Origin: Galaxea fascicularis
Taxonomy: Eukaryota > Cnidaria > Anthozoa > Scleractinia > Euphylliidae
Length of the DNA stretch: 64,000 bases
Assembly: GCA_948470475.1 (NCBI GenBank)
Contig: OX419339.1
Location: forward strand, 9,161,502 to 9,225,501
Direction: 5' to 3'
The notes beneath the pieces are model-generated. The model worked only from the letters and a program-made list of their open reading frames with translations. It searched no databases and was not told the origin of the DNA. Of the stretch, positions 1 to 12,367 are shown piece after piece; position 1 is the first letter of the stretch; each line of letters starts with the position of its first letter. A program made the translations under genes and the position numbers.

Positions 1-3000
1 GATCACTAAGGGCAAGTTTCTGTGAAACACCCTCAAATCCTAGTCTTTCCACAACTTTAAGAGCTCTCCTTTGTTCATCTGTAAGTCTATTCTCAGGTGC
101 CTCATCAGGTACTGGAGGAAGGGGTATACCTGGGCCATCCACCTTATCCTGGGTAGAAGTCTGCCCTTTCTTTCTATTACTGCGTTTTGGAGCCTCAGGG
201 GACGAGTCCTCTAAGTAGGGTGGGATGGGGGGAGGAACTTCACCATCCTCTTTATCACCTTCTTCAGCCACCTCCTGGATAGTATCTGGGGGTTTTCTTT
301 TCATGCTTGATTTCTTCGCAGGAGGGTTTGGTCCATCAACTGAATCCTCATTGCCACGACTTTCCTTTTTACTGTCTTTTCTGCTATGTCGTCTGCGTGG
401 CCCACTCATCGTGCTCTCTTCGTCATGACTAGTGACATCTGTCAGGTCATCACTGCTGCTGTCCTCACTGATTGAATCTCTCTGTGGTTAAAAATTAAGA
501 AAACTGTCAAGTCCAACCACACTGTACATTACATACCTGGCAGTTTTACACATCAAAAGCATTTTGACCAAACAAGATGGACACTAGACAGTTACAAGTA
601 AAACATGACATGGGGTGACAGTTAAAATTTTTAAGGGAAGGAAACTGTCCGAAATGAGAGTGATATTAGTGGGGATAATTTTCATAAATATTTTGAGCAG
701 GAGGGTAAATTATTAATTTTCACAGGCAGGTAAATACATTTGTATAGAGTACTAAAGTAATGATGTCAAAAAAATGAAATTTCTGAAATTATGGGATTTG
801 TCAGGATATTCTGAAAGAACAATGTCCAAGAGGCCTGCTTGCCAAAAATGAGCATTTGGGGACAAATTGTCTCTGAGATCGTAGCCCAGTTATGCTTACA
901 AAATTCCATACAAACCCTTCTAAATTTGTTTCAGGTCGACCCAAAACAAATTTAGAAGGGTTTGTATGGAATTTTGTAAGCATAACTGGGCTACGATCTC
1001 AGAGACAATTTGTCCCCAAATGCTCATTTTTGGCAAGTAGGCCTCTTGGATATTGTTCTTTCAGAATATCTTGACAAATCCCATAATTTCAGAAATTTCA
1101 TTTTTGTGAAATCACACTTTAGTACTCTATTTTAACTTGCACTTAACTCCTCTTTGTTACTTTCAGTTGATCAACTCTGACAGCAGGCAGGTGAAACCAT
1201 ATTTATAGCCCTACATGCAATTTGCCCAGACTACCTGCAGGTCCTTATTGAAACCCATGTACACTGTATTAGGGTGTGAACACTTTTAATAACTTTATAT
1301 ACTTAGCTTCTGATCAACTTACTATTGATGGAGACCTAAAACCCAGTTTAAATGTTCAGGTAATGCTGTCAGCAAATTTCTTGGTCAGCTAAACAAAAGC
1401 TGACCAAAATATCACATATCTGCCTTTCTGGCATTTTTGAAGGTATACTGTAGGTTGAATTACTGTCCCAATGAAAGTTATTATTAGCTTTAAGGCTGTC
1501 ATTAATGGTCAGGGGCAGGGACTTCCCCCAGGGATTCTGAGTTTATACTGGCTGGCTACTCTGATGGAAAACAGCATACACTGTATTAACTGCACCACAA
1601 TGGCTGGATTCTCCAGCTACTTCAACTCTTAACTGTTCTTGGCATTAAAAGACAGATACATGTAAGTGTACAAAACTGAATGAAAATTCTACTGAATAAC
1701 ATCTCTAATCAGATATTTCACGCTGGCTTGCAAACTGCAAACAGCTTACATGACTAAGGCGGCACATCATTTCCCGCCTTGACTAAAATGATGTCAATAG
1801 AGGGTTTCACCCACTAATTTTCCTTGCAACTGAGCAACATTTCACATCCCTTTCATGTGTATGAGAAAAACCTTTCAATTTACGCACTCCTTGACTGCCT
1901 GTTTTTCTCCTTTCTTTTGACTTTTTTAAACAAACAAACGTACCCTCTCTAAAGAGATAAAAAGGGGATGGCCTCACGCAACTCTTGTACAATAATATTG
2001 TTCAATCTGAAATAAATTCTCATTGCAAAGCTGTTTATACTGAACTGTACCACCCAAAGCACAGACTTAATCAGAACTTTAAGACGTAAACAGTTTAAAT
2101 GTACTTAAAAACAAAGCCATCTGCATAATTACTTCTTCCCCTCCACACACACCTTCTAAACCCCTTTTCTCCATTCTACCTTTAAATTCCATGTTGCCTG
2201 TTTTGTTTTCTCACATATTAAAAATATTCTTCCTACTCCTGTTTCCTCAACCCTTGACTTTAATAGCCTTTTTCACAGTTGTGTGTTGAGTGACCTGACC
2301 TTTGAGTAGAAGCTGGAGGTGATCTTGTTTTGATATAAACCTCTCTGTCGTTCTCGTGCAAATGTGGACTAGTTAGCATAAGAACAACATGATTTACATA
2401 AGAAAAGCAGCGAGGTTTGTATCAAAACAAGGTCACTCTCAGTCTCGCTTCTACTTGAAGGCCAGGTCACTCAACACAACTGTAAAATGGGCTATTATGA
2501 ATATCATGATTATTTGACTGGTTCACATTTTAATCTTCATAAAAACAGTCACAAGTATCAATTTGCTATCACTTGGCAGGCTCCTGTTATTTGGAATGAT
2601 ATTCCATTAACAGTACACAACAGCCTCACACTAAGTAACTTTTAAAAAAAGTTGAGACTGCATTTTCCAAATACTTGAGTTAGTCTATTCAAAAATTGGT
2701 TATGGAACTCATATCCCCTAATTCTATAGCTTGACCAAGTCTCTTGGCACTAAATTGTATACTTTGTGGACTATGCTAGGCATGTTTGTTTGTATGCTTT
2801 ACAGTATTATATTGCCGACTAGTGTCTCTAGTTTTTGTAGTCATTATTTAATAATTAAGTGAATAATGCATATGAAAGAAACCATATATATATATACAAA
2901 ATCACTTGATTAAATGTTAAGGATGGCCTGTTTAGTATTTAATTTTATAAACAATGTAGTTTAATCTGGTCTCCTGTCCGCAGTTTTGCATACTTTATGG

Positions 3001-4317
3001 CTCAAACAATTATACTAGGAGTATTCATTTATGCGATTTATTAACTACTTAGTAACGGAGAGTGAGGTCATTATGGGAAAATCTCAAACTGAGGCCTTGC
3101 CGTATTGACCAAGCGATAGCGAGGTCAATACAGCTAGGCCGAAGTTTGAGATTTTCCCGTAACAACCGAACGGTCAAGGTTATTAAGTCGTTTATTATAT
3201 GGCTAACATAACAGTTCTTAAAGGGGAAAAAAATTAGTTCAAGCACAAGTCATTGCTTCACAGTAATCTATTCATTAATTTTTTTCCAAACTCAGGTCAA
3301 ACGTTTCACTAACAGTTTTCCTGGTCGTGTTTTCAGTTTTTTGCTCTAGAGGCACCAATTTTCAATGTAAATAAAACAAATGTGGCCTTTGGATGACTTT
3401 TTGTTGTTTTTGTTCCTAATTTGCATCATCTGTAATCGGACCGTGGGCATTAAGGGAGAATAATGCCCTAGCGCTTCGCTTTTCTTAGCCAATCAGAGCG
3501 CGCGTTATAGCATATACAAACACTGGCCATATAATAAGGAACGAAATCGGCTTAAATTCACGACATTCACTGACATGATCGCTTTTATTCATATATATGA
3601 GTCAAACATAACCACAGAAGACGTTTAATAACAGTTATACCTGATCCTTCTCTTCATAACTTGGCTGTTTTGATGTACTTTTTCTTTTCTTGTCGACACG
3701 GGAATATATTGGCTCGACTACTTGGCCATTTTCATGATCCTCAACAACATGATAAAAGTGTTGCTGCTGTGAAGAGCTCCCTTCACCTGTTGCTCCTTCA
3801 ACCTCTTCTCTATGAGGACCAGAGGAATTCTCCCCTTTTGATATTCTAAAATACTTGGTGGTCCTGTCGAAACTCTTTCCATCTCGCACTGATTCATACC
3901 CAACTTCTTCGACGTCAGAATCTACTGGTGTTCTGTGTCCATTTTGGATACCGCTATTTTCACGACTCCCTTCACCTTGGCCTTCCGGAAGCTCAGCCGG
4001 TGGACGCTTGGATAGGTCCCCTAACATAACCCTTCCGACGTTTCCAGCTTCGCCTATTGCCTGAGCGATCGGAGATGGTGTTCGCCTGGGCCATGTTTGC
4101 GCCAAATTTGTCGGAGTTCTTGGCACCGCCGCAAAAATAGCGGTCGGGAGAAGCTGCGATGCAATGTGGCTCTGAAAATTACAAAACCATAACGTTTGAA
4201 CCTTTCAATACTATCTTGCGCGGAAAAATTAATCCAATTAGTTTTGTTTACCAATGAAGAGGAGCTATCTTTTGATCCTTTTCTTTTGGACTTTTTCTGC
4301 TTTTTCCCTGGCGCCAT
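1..4317 (-). CDS. Unidentified lysine/serine-rich protein, 5' part of gene (three exons visible, continues beyond left edge)
   Basis: I do not recognise this gene. Three exons join in one frame with consensus splice sites: 4252-4317 (22 codons, start at 4317 reading MAPGKKQKKSKRKG), 3641-4171 (177 codons) and 1-481 (160 codons plus one base). All junctions are phase 0. The product so far is about 360 residues: a very basic N-terminus, then Ser/Glu/Arg-rich, probably disordered sequence with PIYSRVDKK, acidic-serine runs (SEDSSSDDLTD), a basic RRRHSRKDSKK stretch that could be a nuclear signal, and proline clusters (PPPIPP, PLPPVPDE). The last visible part (TDEQRRALKVVERLGFEG) looks more ordered and may begin a helical domain. 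The start is favoured because it lies just upstream of a clean donor. The alternative start three codons upstream (MEFK) is possible. Function cannot be inferred from this fragment. Confidence 0.7.
744..1130. mobile_element. Long near-perfect inverted repeat (fold-back/MITE-like)
   Basis: Two arms of roughly 180 bases are almost exact reverse complements. The axis lies near 937 in GGTCGACCC, and the ends read ATAGAGTACTAAAG and CTTTAGTACTCTAT. Because of the symmetry both strands give nearly the same 60-codon open frame, which is a by-product and not a gene. Arm divergence is only a few percent, so the element is young. The insertion class is unclear: no convincing target duplication is seen. 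Confidence 0.8.
1131..2261. other. No gene seen; intron of the left-hand gene
   Basis: AT-rich intronic sequence between the exons at 1-481 and 3641-4171. No conserved coding stretch, RNA gene or clear repeat was recognised. Confidence 0.5.
2262..2497. mobile_element. Short TIR element (MITE-like)
   Basis: The left end reads AATAGCC..CAGTTGTGTGTTGAGTGACC. The right end is its imperfect reverse complement, GGTCACTCAACACAACTG..GGGCTATT. Arms are about 90 bases around a short centre (GAGGTGATCTTGTTTTGATA matches TATCAAAACAAGGTCACTC inverted). Intronic, non-coding. Confidence 0.65.
3050..3200. repeat. Imperfect palindromic repeat, related copy at 43890-44010
   Basis: GAGGCCTTGCCGTATTGACC and a reversed partner (GGTCAATACAGCTAGGCC) form a hairpin-like element around GAGCGATAGCGAGGTC-type sequence. 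A diverged copy lies at 43890-44010 (CTGAGGCCTTGATGTACCGA, CGAGCGATAGCAAGGTC), so this is a dispersed family. Confidence 0.6.
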
Positions 4318-4535
4318 TTTAAATTCCAAGGGGTGTTTATACTATTACTGCGCTTGCGCTAGCGTCCACCATTCAAATTTGTTGTCATAGAAACTGACCC
4401 AGTACTTCGCAAACGACTTGGCCATTCCGAAATTCAAAAGGGAACTGGGGCGAGTTTCAAATTTTGAAGTAATCGATAAATTGACACCATCACATGGAAG
4501 ATGACATTGAGTTTAGTCGTTTGACCAAGTTTGAT

Positions 4536-4590
4536 TCTCTAATTTTGTGACAGCGTCCCCAATTTGGGGACGCTGTCACAAAATTAGAGA
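4536..4590. repeat. Perfect 27-bp-arm hairpin
   Basis: TCTCTAATTTTGTGACAGCG at 4536 is mirrored by CGCTGTCACAAAATTAGAGA ending at 4590. The arms of 27 bases are exact and separated by a single base. It lies 220 bases upstream of the left-hand gene's start codon. It may be a MITE core or a recombination-derived palindrome. Confidence 0.8.
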
Positions 4591-5583
4591 CGTTTGATCA
4601 ATTGCAATTGATCAATTGCAGTTGAACATTAACCTCGAATCTCGTTAGCAGACGATTTCCGACTTGTTTCAAGATAAACATTATTGAACATGACGTGTAC
4701 TTCGTACGATTTTGTTTGACCAAAAACTTCCAACATTTCTCATCAAGGCTCTTCGAGTGTGCATAAGTACAGTTGGTTTATTTCTGTATTTCCCGTTGGA
4801 TGTCGTAAAGGATGACTGGCGCCTCCAAAGGCGTTCGGTAAACATTACTGGTTTTAGAGCGGCCTGGCTGGCTTTTGTCTCCACTTGTTTCTTTCAACGA
4901 GACACGGAACAGGAACCCCGTCAAAATTTGTTTCTATCACTCAAAACGCAGTTTAATGCGTGGCCGTACGGAAAAGTAACCCTGCTACAAATGATTTTTG
5001 TTGTGCTTTCCTGACGAATTGCTTTTTGATCTTTGTAGGTCAAAATCAGATGAAAGGCGCGCGAGTGAGGAACACGAAGCACAAGAATGTTCCACTCTGC
5101 TACTCCATCCCCAGCTGATTCAGATAAGTCTTACACGAGTTCTTACATGTAGTGATGTATTTAAGTGGACAAAGCAACTGATCCATGAAGATTTTGTGAT
5201 AACAATCGCAAAGCTTTTGTTTCAAATTCAAATCAGGAAAAATTAAAGGTGCGCCTTTTGTGCAGCGGGTTTGGTAGTAAATAAACTTTTTGTCTATTTC
5301 GGGAGTTTTCTAGAAAACTATAACGTCGAGACAGAGGTGGAGACAAGCATATTCCAGCCGACAGGAATTGCTAAACAGAAAATTAAAGCTTTTGGGGTTT
5401 TCCTTTTGCCACGCAATCGTGCAAAACAAATTTCAAGTAATTAGTAGAAAAATAATAAGCTTCGGATTTGTTTCAGAACAAAACTACTGCCATTACCAAA
5501 TTTTGAACTGTTAAAAGGTTCTGTCCACCCATTCATTGTTTGCTTCCGTCCGTATGTTTATTATTCACTCCTTTAGCAAAATT
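4591..5583. other. No gene seen
   Basis: Intergenic. A 100-codon open frame at 4712-5014 lacks supporting features. Nothing else was recognised. Confidence 0.4.
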
Positions 5584-5763
5584 AATAGGCCATTTCCGAG
5601 TTCATGTCTGCCTCCTCTTCAAAGCGAGTCTAAGTGCGAAGTTTTTATTACGAAAATTTAGTTTTCATTCATATGTAAAGTACAACTAATTACCATCACA
5701 AAAACTTCGCACTTAAACTCGCTTTGAAGAGGAGGCAGACATGAACTCGGAAATGGCCTATTT
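5584..5763. mobile_element. MITE-like TIR element, about 180 bp
   Basis: The left arm AATAGGCCATTTCCGAGTTC through AAGCGAGTCTAAGTGCGAAG is repeated inverted at 5700-5763 (CTTCGCACTTAAACTCGC, GAACTCGGAAATGGCCTATT). Arms are about 65 bases with one or two mismatches around a 45-base AT-rich centre. No coding capacity. Confidence 0.75.
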
Positions 5764-6255
5764 TCGCTGCACAGCCTCAAATATTGATTTTATTCAGTCT
5801 TAATTTAATTAGCAATAGCTATAGCCAATCTTTCTTCAGTAGATAATTGGTTATCGAATTTGCCAGTGTATTTTTGAGGTGCAGGGCGCCTAAATAATCT
5901 TAGCACTTCGCGCCAATGTTTCAATATCATTTCACGGTTTGACTAATAAGCACCCATCAATTGCGTAGACACTGTATATAGCAATCAGTATTTGAGGCCC
6001 GCTTCAAACGTCGCATTTCACATGTGCCCGAATTTAATTCCTATTTTTGTCGACTAAAATAATTAAATACGGCATTTGATTCAGACGTCGAAATTCAACT
6101 CCGTCCACCGTCAATGTTCCCAGTTCCAATGTGGCAGACAACGGCGAGTGGTTGGTGAAATCGACGAAAACTCAGTTCGTTTTATTCAACATATGATTCG
6201 TAACATCAGAATACGCAGGTTTAGATATCATGCAATCAACCGTCAGCAACTTCAT

Positions 6256-6653
6256 CAGGGGCACCCAACGAGAATATAGTTCAAAATCACTTAAACATAG
6301 CATTGTTAAACTTATTTTAATATTTAAACAGTAAATATAGGCATATTTTTATCCCCTAAAAATTTTTCATCTGTTCGGATTTCCTAGCTGAAAGTCTAGT
6401 GATCCGAAAATTAAAGGGATCAAAACTCACCTTTTCGAAAATTTCAGCCAGAAAAAAGGGTCCCGAAAATTCTAGGTGACGTTTTAACGGTAAAAATCCG
6501 TTAAAAATGGGCAATTATAGTAGTTTTTAGATGTTCGAAAATCTTAGGAGAGGCAGGCAAGCAAGAAATTTTACAACAAATGTTCCGAAAATTCTAGATG
6601 TCAAATCGTCTTCCGAACAGATTTTTTCCTAAAATTGTCGTTGGGTGCCCCTG
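6256..6653. mobile_element. Non-autonomous DNA transposon, about 400 bp
   Basis: Perfect 16-bp terminal inverted repeats CAGGGGCACCCAACGA (6256-6271) and its reverse complement (6638-6653). CTTCAT lies immediately outside both ends (6250-6255 and 6654-6659). The interior is AT-rich with repeated TCCGAAAATT-type words. CAGGG termini recall hAT elements, but the flanking repeat is 6 bp rather than a clean 8 bp, so the superfamily is left open. Confidence 0.75.
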
Positions 6654-6892
6654 CTTCATCGCTAGAAGACTGTTGCTGAGCGTTTGTTTAACCTCATTGT
6701 GGCAGTATGTCACAATATGCCACAGATTCTCTCTTTCTTCCCAAGGAGTGTCCCCTTCGTTTTCGAAAACCGAGCACCTCATACAAACGAGTATATTTTG
6801 CCTCCAAGATCTGTTTCATTGCATGAATAGCGACTAAAATACGGAGAGTTTCACGACATCGAGATGAGCCAATAGATTGCGGTAATGTAAAT

Positions 6893-8120
6893 GCAGTGGT
6901 TTTCCTGGGCTCGAAAAAGGCATTTTGATAATGGTGATCACGATGTTCTCTTAGCTAAACTTTAGCTAAGTCTCTATGGAATACAGGAGTCTGCCTATGA
7001 TTGGTTTAAGTCGTACCTAAATAATTGTACCCAGAAATGTGATGTTAACGGTTCGCTTTCTAAAGTCTGTTCTCTGGGCTGTGGGGTCCCTCATGGAACT
7101 ATCCTAGGCCCCCTTCTATTTTTGATCTATATCAACGATTTCGGAATTGTTAATCGTTCTACCAACCTAGAATGTATGCAGACATCACTCACATAACATA
7201 TGCCAGCTCAGACTTGTGATTTAAATAACATCCACAAATAGCTCTTCTGCAACAAACTTACTCTGAATACGACTAAAACCGAGTTTATGTTAATTGGTTC
7301 TAGACAAAAACTGCGTACTTCACCTGAATTTCTTTGAACTTTCGATAGATAATTCTCCTATAAAACAAGTACCCACTACTAAATCACTTGGGATTCTTAT
7401 TGATGATAACATGACGTGGCATAGTCATATCGACAAACTATCCTAAAAGATTATTTCCGTCTTTGGCGCCATAAAGCAAATGAGACCTTTAGTTGCACCA
7501 GATATACTACATTACATCTATAATGCCTCGGCACAACCCCACTTCGATTACTGTAGTATTGTCTGGGAGAATTGCGGCAGAACGCTTTCCGAAAAATTAC
7601 AAAAGCTACAGAATCGCGCTGCTCGCATTTTGACTTCCTCCTCTATGATGCTGACGCTGGGTACTTGTTTACAACGACTTGGATGGAAAGACTTTGATGC
7701 CCAGCGTTAAATTCATATAGCTTTAATGGTGTTCAAAGCTCTTAATGATCTGGCTCCTGACTACTTATCTTCTATGCTCACTACGCGGAGTACGTCAGGA
7801 TATGTCTTAAAAACAAATTAAGTGTCCCCTTACCCAAAACCCAACTACCTAAAAGGGAGCTTTAGCCATAGAGACGCAACTCGCTGGAACAGTCTACCTT
7901 CCTAGCTAGACAAGTGACATCTCTAGATCTTTTCAAGCAATTCTTAGACCTTCATTTTAGTTCTTTAAGTTATATACACGACATTCATGAAAAATAGGTC
8001 TAGTTCAGAGTAGTATTTTTACAGAAGAGACTCTTTAGTGGGTATTGCATTTTATATTATAATCACCTGATGAACTTTTATCGCCGTTAAAATAAAGATT
8101 ATGATTTTGATTTTTGATTT
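6893..8120 (+). pseudogene. Degenerate LINE reverse transcriptase (jockey/CR1/L2-like), 5'-truncated
   Basis: Translating across several frames recovers reverse-transcriptase blocks in order: AFDNGDHDVLL near 6930, YDWFKSYLNN near 7000, the GVPHGTILGPLLFLIYINDF block near 7085-7140, a region after the catalytic box (KTEFMLIGSRQ near 7280), and the C-terminal part (HYIYNASAQPHFDYCSIVW near 7510-7570). Stops and frameshifts interrupt it. The ATTATGATTTTGATTTTTGA run near 8100 looks like its simple 3' tail. A dead copy. Confidence 0.85.
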
Positions 8121-10565
8121 TGGGATTGTTTTGTCATTTCTGACGGCAGTTGGATCTTGAATTGTTTCCAATTTGCTGTTGTCCTTTTTGTGGGACCTGA
8201 CTGTCTGAAAGTAGTACAGAAAACCTTAATTATTAAGGCAAACGTCAACCACTCGTGCCTCATCGTTTGCAGTTCAAAAGAAGGCTAAAATGGAATTTTT
8301 GGTTCGCGTGAGAAAGTATTATCTCTTTGGCTCTGCAAACGTCGGTTAAAACGTCAGATGCGTATCCACCTTTCATTGAAAATCAAAGAGAAATTGCAAA
8401 ATATTTCCATGAACAGAAAACAACAACAACAAACGCAGTCAGATTAAACTACTGTTTCGCCGGGTCTGTTCTTTATTACCAAATTCACCTGTGTTTTACA
8501 CAGAAAACGGTGTAAAATTGTAACGTTTCTGAGAAATTTATCTCCTCGATTTCACGGGGAAAAGACAAACGGAAAATAGAAGTAAGTCGTGGTCACGTGA
8601 TTGCCTTGACGAAAACGAAGTAAAATAATTAAAAAGTTGTCTAGCTCAACAAATATAAGTATTACCATCTTCAGGTCATCAAGTTTCATGAGAATTCAAA
8701 AGCCAATTGCTGCAGCAGAACTAGAATTAACAAGTGCATGTAGAGAAATGAAACGACTGTTATTTTCCAACCATTTCGTCGGAGAAAACTCTGTAAAGAG
8801 CTCGTAAGTTTCCAGTTAAAAGAAACAACGAAATAAAAAAAGGAAATCCTATTCAAAACTTAAACCATTTTTTTTTTATAATTCTTTTTTAAGATGCATC
8901 ACTTCGAGAGTTGAGTCACAACCTTACCTATTTGTTGATAAAATTCTTAGAGAAACCCACGGTAATTTCTTAGTTACAAATGTGCTAGTCGAAATTAATT
9001 AATAAAATTAAGAGAGCAAGATTTGTGGCATTTCACTTACATACAGTGGCTGTAACAATTGTCCATAGTTATTTTTTTGACCCTGTAACGTAACTTAAGA
9101 AAAAGCATCTACGACAACAAATACTACTGAGAATAGTAACTCCTGAATGCATGTATCAGGCCGGGATGCTTTAAGATTTTAAGATTATCTAAATCGTCTC
9201 AAATCATTCACTTTTGTATTTTGTACAATCCTTGTCAGATAGAGGATAGTTGCTTTATCTCAGTCGTTATGCCACTGAGTTTTTGATTTTTTCACTTCAG
9301 CGAGTTATGGCTCATAAACCACTTAAGATAATTTTTTCCCTGTTATATATATGTCCCATATTTCATGACAGGGCATGGGTTGCAATTGCAAGGACAAACC
9401 AAGAAACGTCTCCTGTGAAGACCTTCGAGCAATACATCGCAGCTGCTCACATTCATCTTTTTCAAGATTGACCTTTGTTTAGCACCGTTGCCCACTCAAG
9501 GTCAAGAGAGAAAGTTCTATGGTCATAAGATTAGCTACACCAGAACCTGGGAGATTATTAAGGTAGCTTGTCTAGAGTTAAAAGCAATAGCAATAACAAT
9601 TTCTAGCAATTTCAGTTTCATAATCACTGTATCTTTTATACTTGAAAAATTATGATTCGATGACGAATCTCCTAAGATCGTAATTCAGGTTAATATCATA
9701 CTTATTTTCGCAGTGAAAACCGAATTTCTTGTTTAGAGAACTAGTCTTTAATTTTTTAAAGTAATCAGTTGTCGCGCAATAAATCTCTTCATCACTAAAA
9801 TATCTGTTTTGCATTTTCAGGTTGCACAATCAAATGAGCCCCGGGCACGTCACAGCCATGTGCATTAAAGAATAATTGGTGGCTGATTTTCAAATTCCCC
9901 GCCGTTAATACTTATCGATCAAAAACAACGAAAGAATGTACTGTTCCACCTGATAAGAAGGAGATGTTGTTTTCAACATGTTTGTCACTCTGCAAACTCA
10001 GAATGAGTTGCATCTGCAGGTAACGCATAGAGAATTAGGCAACCTGTCAGAGCAGGTGCATCCAAGGTCCGGCTACAATTTCAATCAAACACGTATTACC
10101 GTTTACAGGATACGTTGATAAACAAAGTCTAAGAAAACCCCTAAAACTTCAAAAAATAACTTAATTCATAAAAAATGCAACCAAAATACTTAACTTTAAG
10201 AACAAAACAGAAAAACGCACCGTATAGCATTAATAGTTCCAATCTAATTTCCTTCCTTTTCAATACCATTTGTGCATGTAATTAGCATTTAACAATCAGA
10301 GTCTTATAACTAGTAACGAAAGCAATTTCGCAGTCAACAGAAACAGAGCTAAATATTCAAATAAATTAAAGAAAAAGGTAAAACACCTACATATCTACGT
10401 ACTCACCGACATTACACAAACCACTTAGCAACTATTTAAAGCAAGGCCATACATTTAATCACTCTATACTTCTACTGACGCAGAACACCAACTTCTACCT
10501 GTTGTCATACAAAACCAAAACAAACTTAGAGACACCTCAACATTTTCACTCACCTACACTCCCAT
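8121..10565. other. No gene seen
   Basis: AT-rich intergenic sequence. Open frames here are short, isolated and without recognisable motifs. Confidence 0.4.
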
Positions 10566-10569
10566 CCAA

Positions 10570-10619
10570 GTGTGGGAGAGGAGTGGTTGCAAGTGTGGGA
10601 GAGGAGTGGTTGCAAGTGT
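10570..10619. repeat. Two-copy 23-bp tandem repeat
   Basis: GTGGGAGAGGAGTGGTTGCA is repeated directly with a 23-base period, two full copies plus the start of a third. Confidence 0.8.
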
Positions 10620-11507
10620 ATTGGACTTGTGTATAGAATAAATCCCAGCTGTTGTCGGAACGGTATCAGTTATGCAGCAAGTCTATAAATGTGATGTATT
10701 TCTGATTTTCCAAGAATGGACAAATTTAACAGGTTGTCTGCTTTCATGGTTATTAAACTGGGGAAGGTCGCCACGAGGCGAGAACAAAATATATCAATGA
10801 CTGCTACTGTATGCCGCAACATACGAAAACAACGAAAGTCTTCAAGCGAATAGCTCGGAACAGTGAGCACAAAAGTTTCAGCACCGCACGTGTTCCCTGC
10901 CTTCATCGTCATTCGAGCTTTGCAAACACTGTTGTAGTTCTTTATTAAGGTCTAGTAGTTCCTCGCTGATAAGAAACAAACTTCCGGACATTTTTTTCGA
11001 AGCTTCTGGCGCTGCGCACGCAATGTAAGTTGCGTGATCTAAATTAAAGAAAAATTCGTTTTCGGATTCTACGTTTTTTGGTAGGGAAGAATTCAAATGA
11101 TCTGTTTTCGGATTCTCCAAAAAAAAGCTCACCCTTATTGAACTTTTCGCTTTTAAAGGTCATCAGTCACCAACAGCAACACTGACAACAATTTATTAAT
11201 CCGTATACCAAATTCAGCTATAATGCAAGAAAACTAAACGTTGTTAACAGAAAACGCGACCACGACCGGAACTGAATTACCCCAGCGGGTAGACTATTGA
11301 TCGAGATTTGATCAAAAACAATCTGCTTGACGACAAGCGATAGTCCGGCAATAATAGTGAATAGCAATCGATGGCAACCGGATTCAAACTAGTGATTATC
11401 GATTGATTATCGATTGGCCGATATTGATCACATATACGTTATTGTATATATGGACCGAGACAAACCATCTTGACCGAACTAGCACAGACAAATAAATAAC
11501 CTAAAAC

Positions 11508-11560
11508 AAATAAACAAGTACGAAGATCACTGAAAAAATGATCTTCGTACTTGTTTATTT
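11508..11560. repeat. Short perfect hairpin
   Basis: AAATAAACAAGTACGAAGAT and ATCTTCGTACTTGTTTATTT are exact reverse complements around a nine-base A-rich loop. Confidence 0.75.
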
Positions 11561-11798
11561 TCAAGCAATAAAAAGGAAATCAGTTTATATGAAAAAGTGA
11601 TTTTTTGTTTCCTTTGTTTTCATTCTCGATGACGCTTTCAGATTTCTCGTTTTCTAGATCCATCCCGACAGACAAATCACACAAAATCTTTTTACTGCCA
11701 CGGAAAATATTTTGCAAAAGAAAACTTTCGTGAGCCCGCTTGAACTAAAGCAAAATTTTATTGCTGGAACAAAACAGGCAATCCCGAGCGCGTTAGTG

Positions 11799-11871
11799 TT
11801 AAGGTTAGGGTTAGGGTTAGGCTTAGGCTTAGGCTTAGGCTTAGGCTTAGGCTTAGGCTTAGGCTTAGGGT
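11799..11871. repeat. Interstitial telomere-like tract, TTAGGG then TTAGGC units
   Basis: Two to three TTAGGG hexamers (the standard metazoan/cnidarian telomere unit) run directly into eight TTAGGC-variant hexamers and close with TTAGGG. The tract gives a spurious LG-dipeptide open frame. It lies about 340 bp left of the gag-only LTR element, within ordinary intergenic DNA. Confidence 0.85.
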
Positions 11872-12212
11872 GCCCAGGGTCTGGAACGTACTTCTATCCG
11901 GAAAGTTAGAAGACGATTTTAAGTTTTAGGAAGGAAATATTTGGAATTGAAAAGTAATATTATATTTTTGTATGCAATTTTAAACAGGCTTTTAGGTTTT
12001 GAAATATGTGCAGAAGACGCCGTTCCCTTTGGGCTAGTGAAATTTGCAAGGCTAGCTCTGCCGCTGTTTTTGCAAGGTTCTGTAAAGTGCGATATGTTAA
12101 AGGGAACTGTTAGATATTGGAAACGAAATTACTCATATAGGAGGTGTGTTTGTCAGGATATTAATTTATTGTACTTGAAATTTAATATTTTTGAAATAGT
12201 GTAGGTCGGAAA

Positions 12213-12345
12213 TGTAGTGTACTGCTGGGAACTGGGACGAGTACATCCGGGCATAAGGAGGAGGCGTAGAGACGTGGAAGCCATGACGGCCTACTTACTG
12301 TAACGTAGTGAGCTTAGTGCTGATTGTGTGTGCCAAAATACTACA
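12213..12345 (+). repeat. 5' LTR of the gag-only element
   Basis: 133 bp, identical to 13183-13315, with TG..CA ends and flanked on the left by GGAAA. It is unusually short for an LTR. Confidence 0.93.
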
Positions 12346-12367
12346 TTGGCGACGAGGACCGGATAAA

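Noticed and set aside
801..1074. Two 60-codon frames on opposite strands with the same protein
   Set aside because: Generated by the palindrome at 744-1130; not coding.
4712..5014. 100-codon ORF as a gene
   Set aside because: No homolog recognised, no splice context, and both strands are similarly open; treated as chance.
11712..11909. Small ORF with LG-dipeptide run
   Set aside because: Direct translation of the telomere-like hexamer tract.
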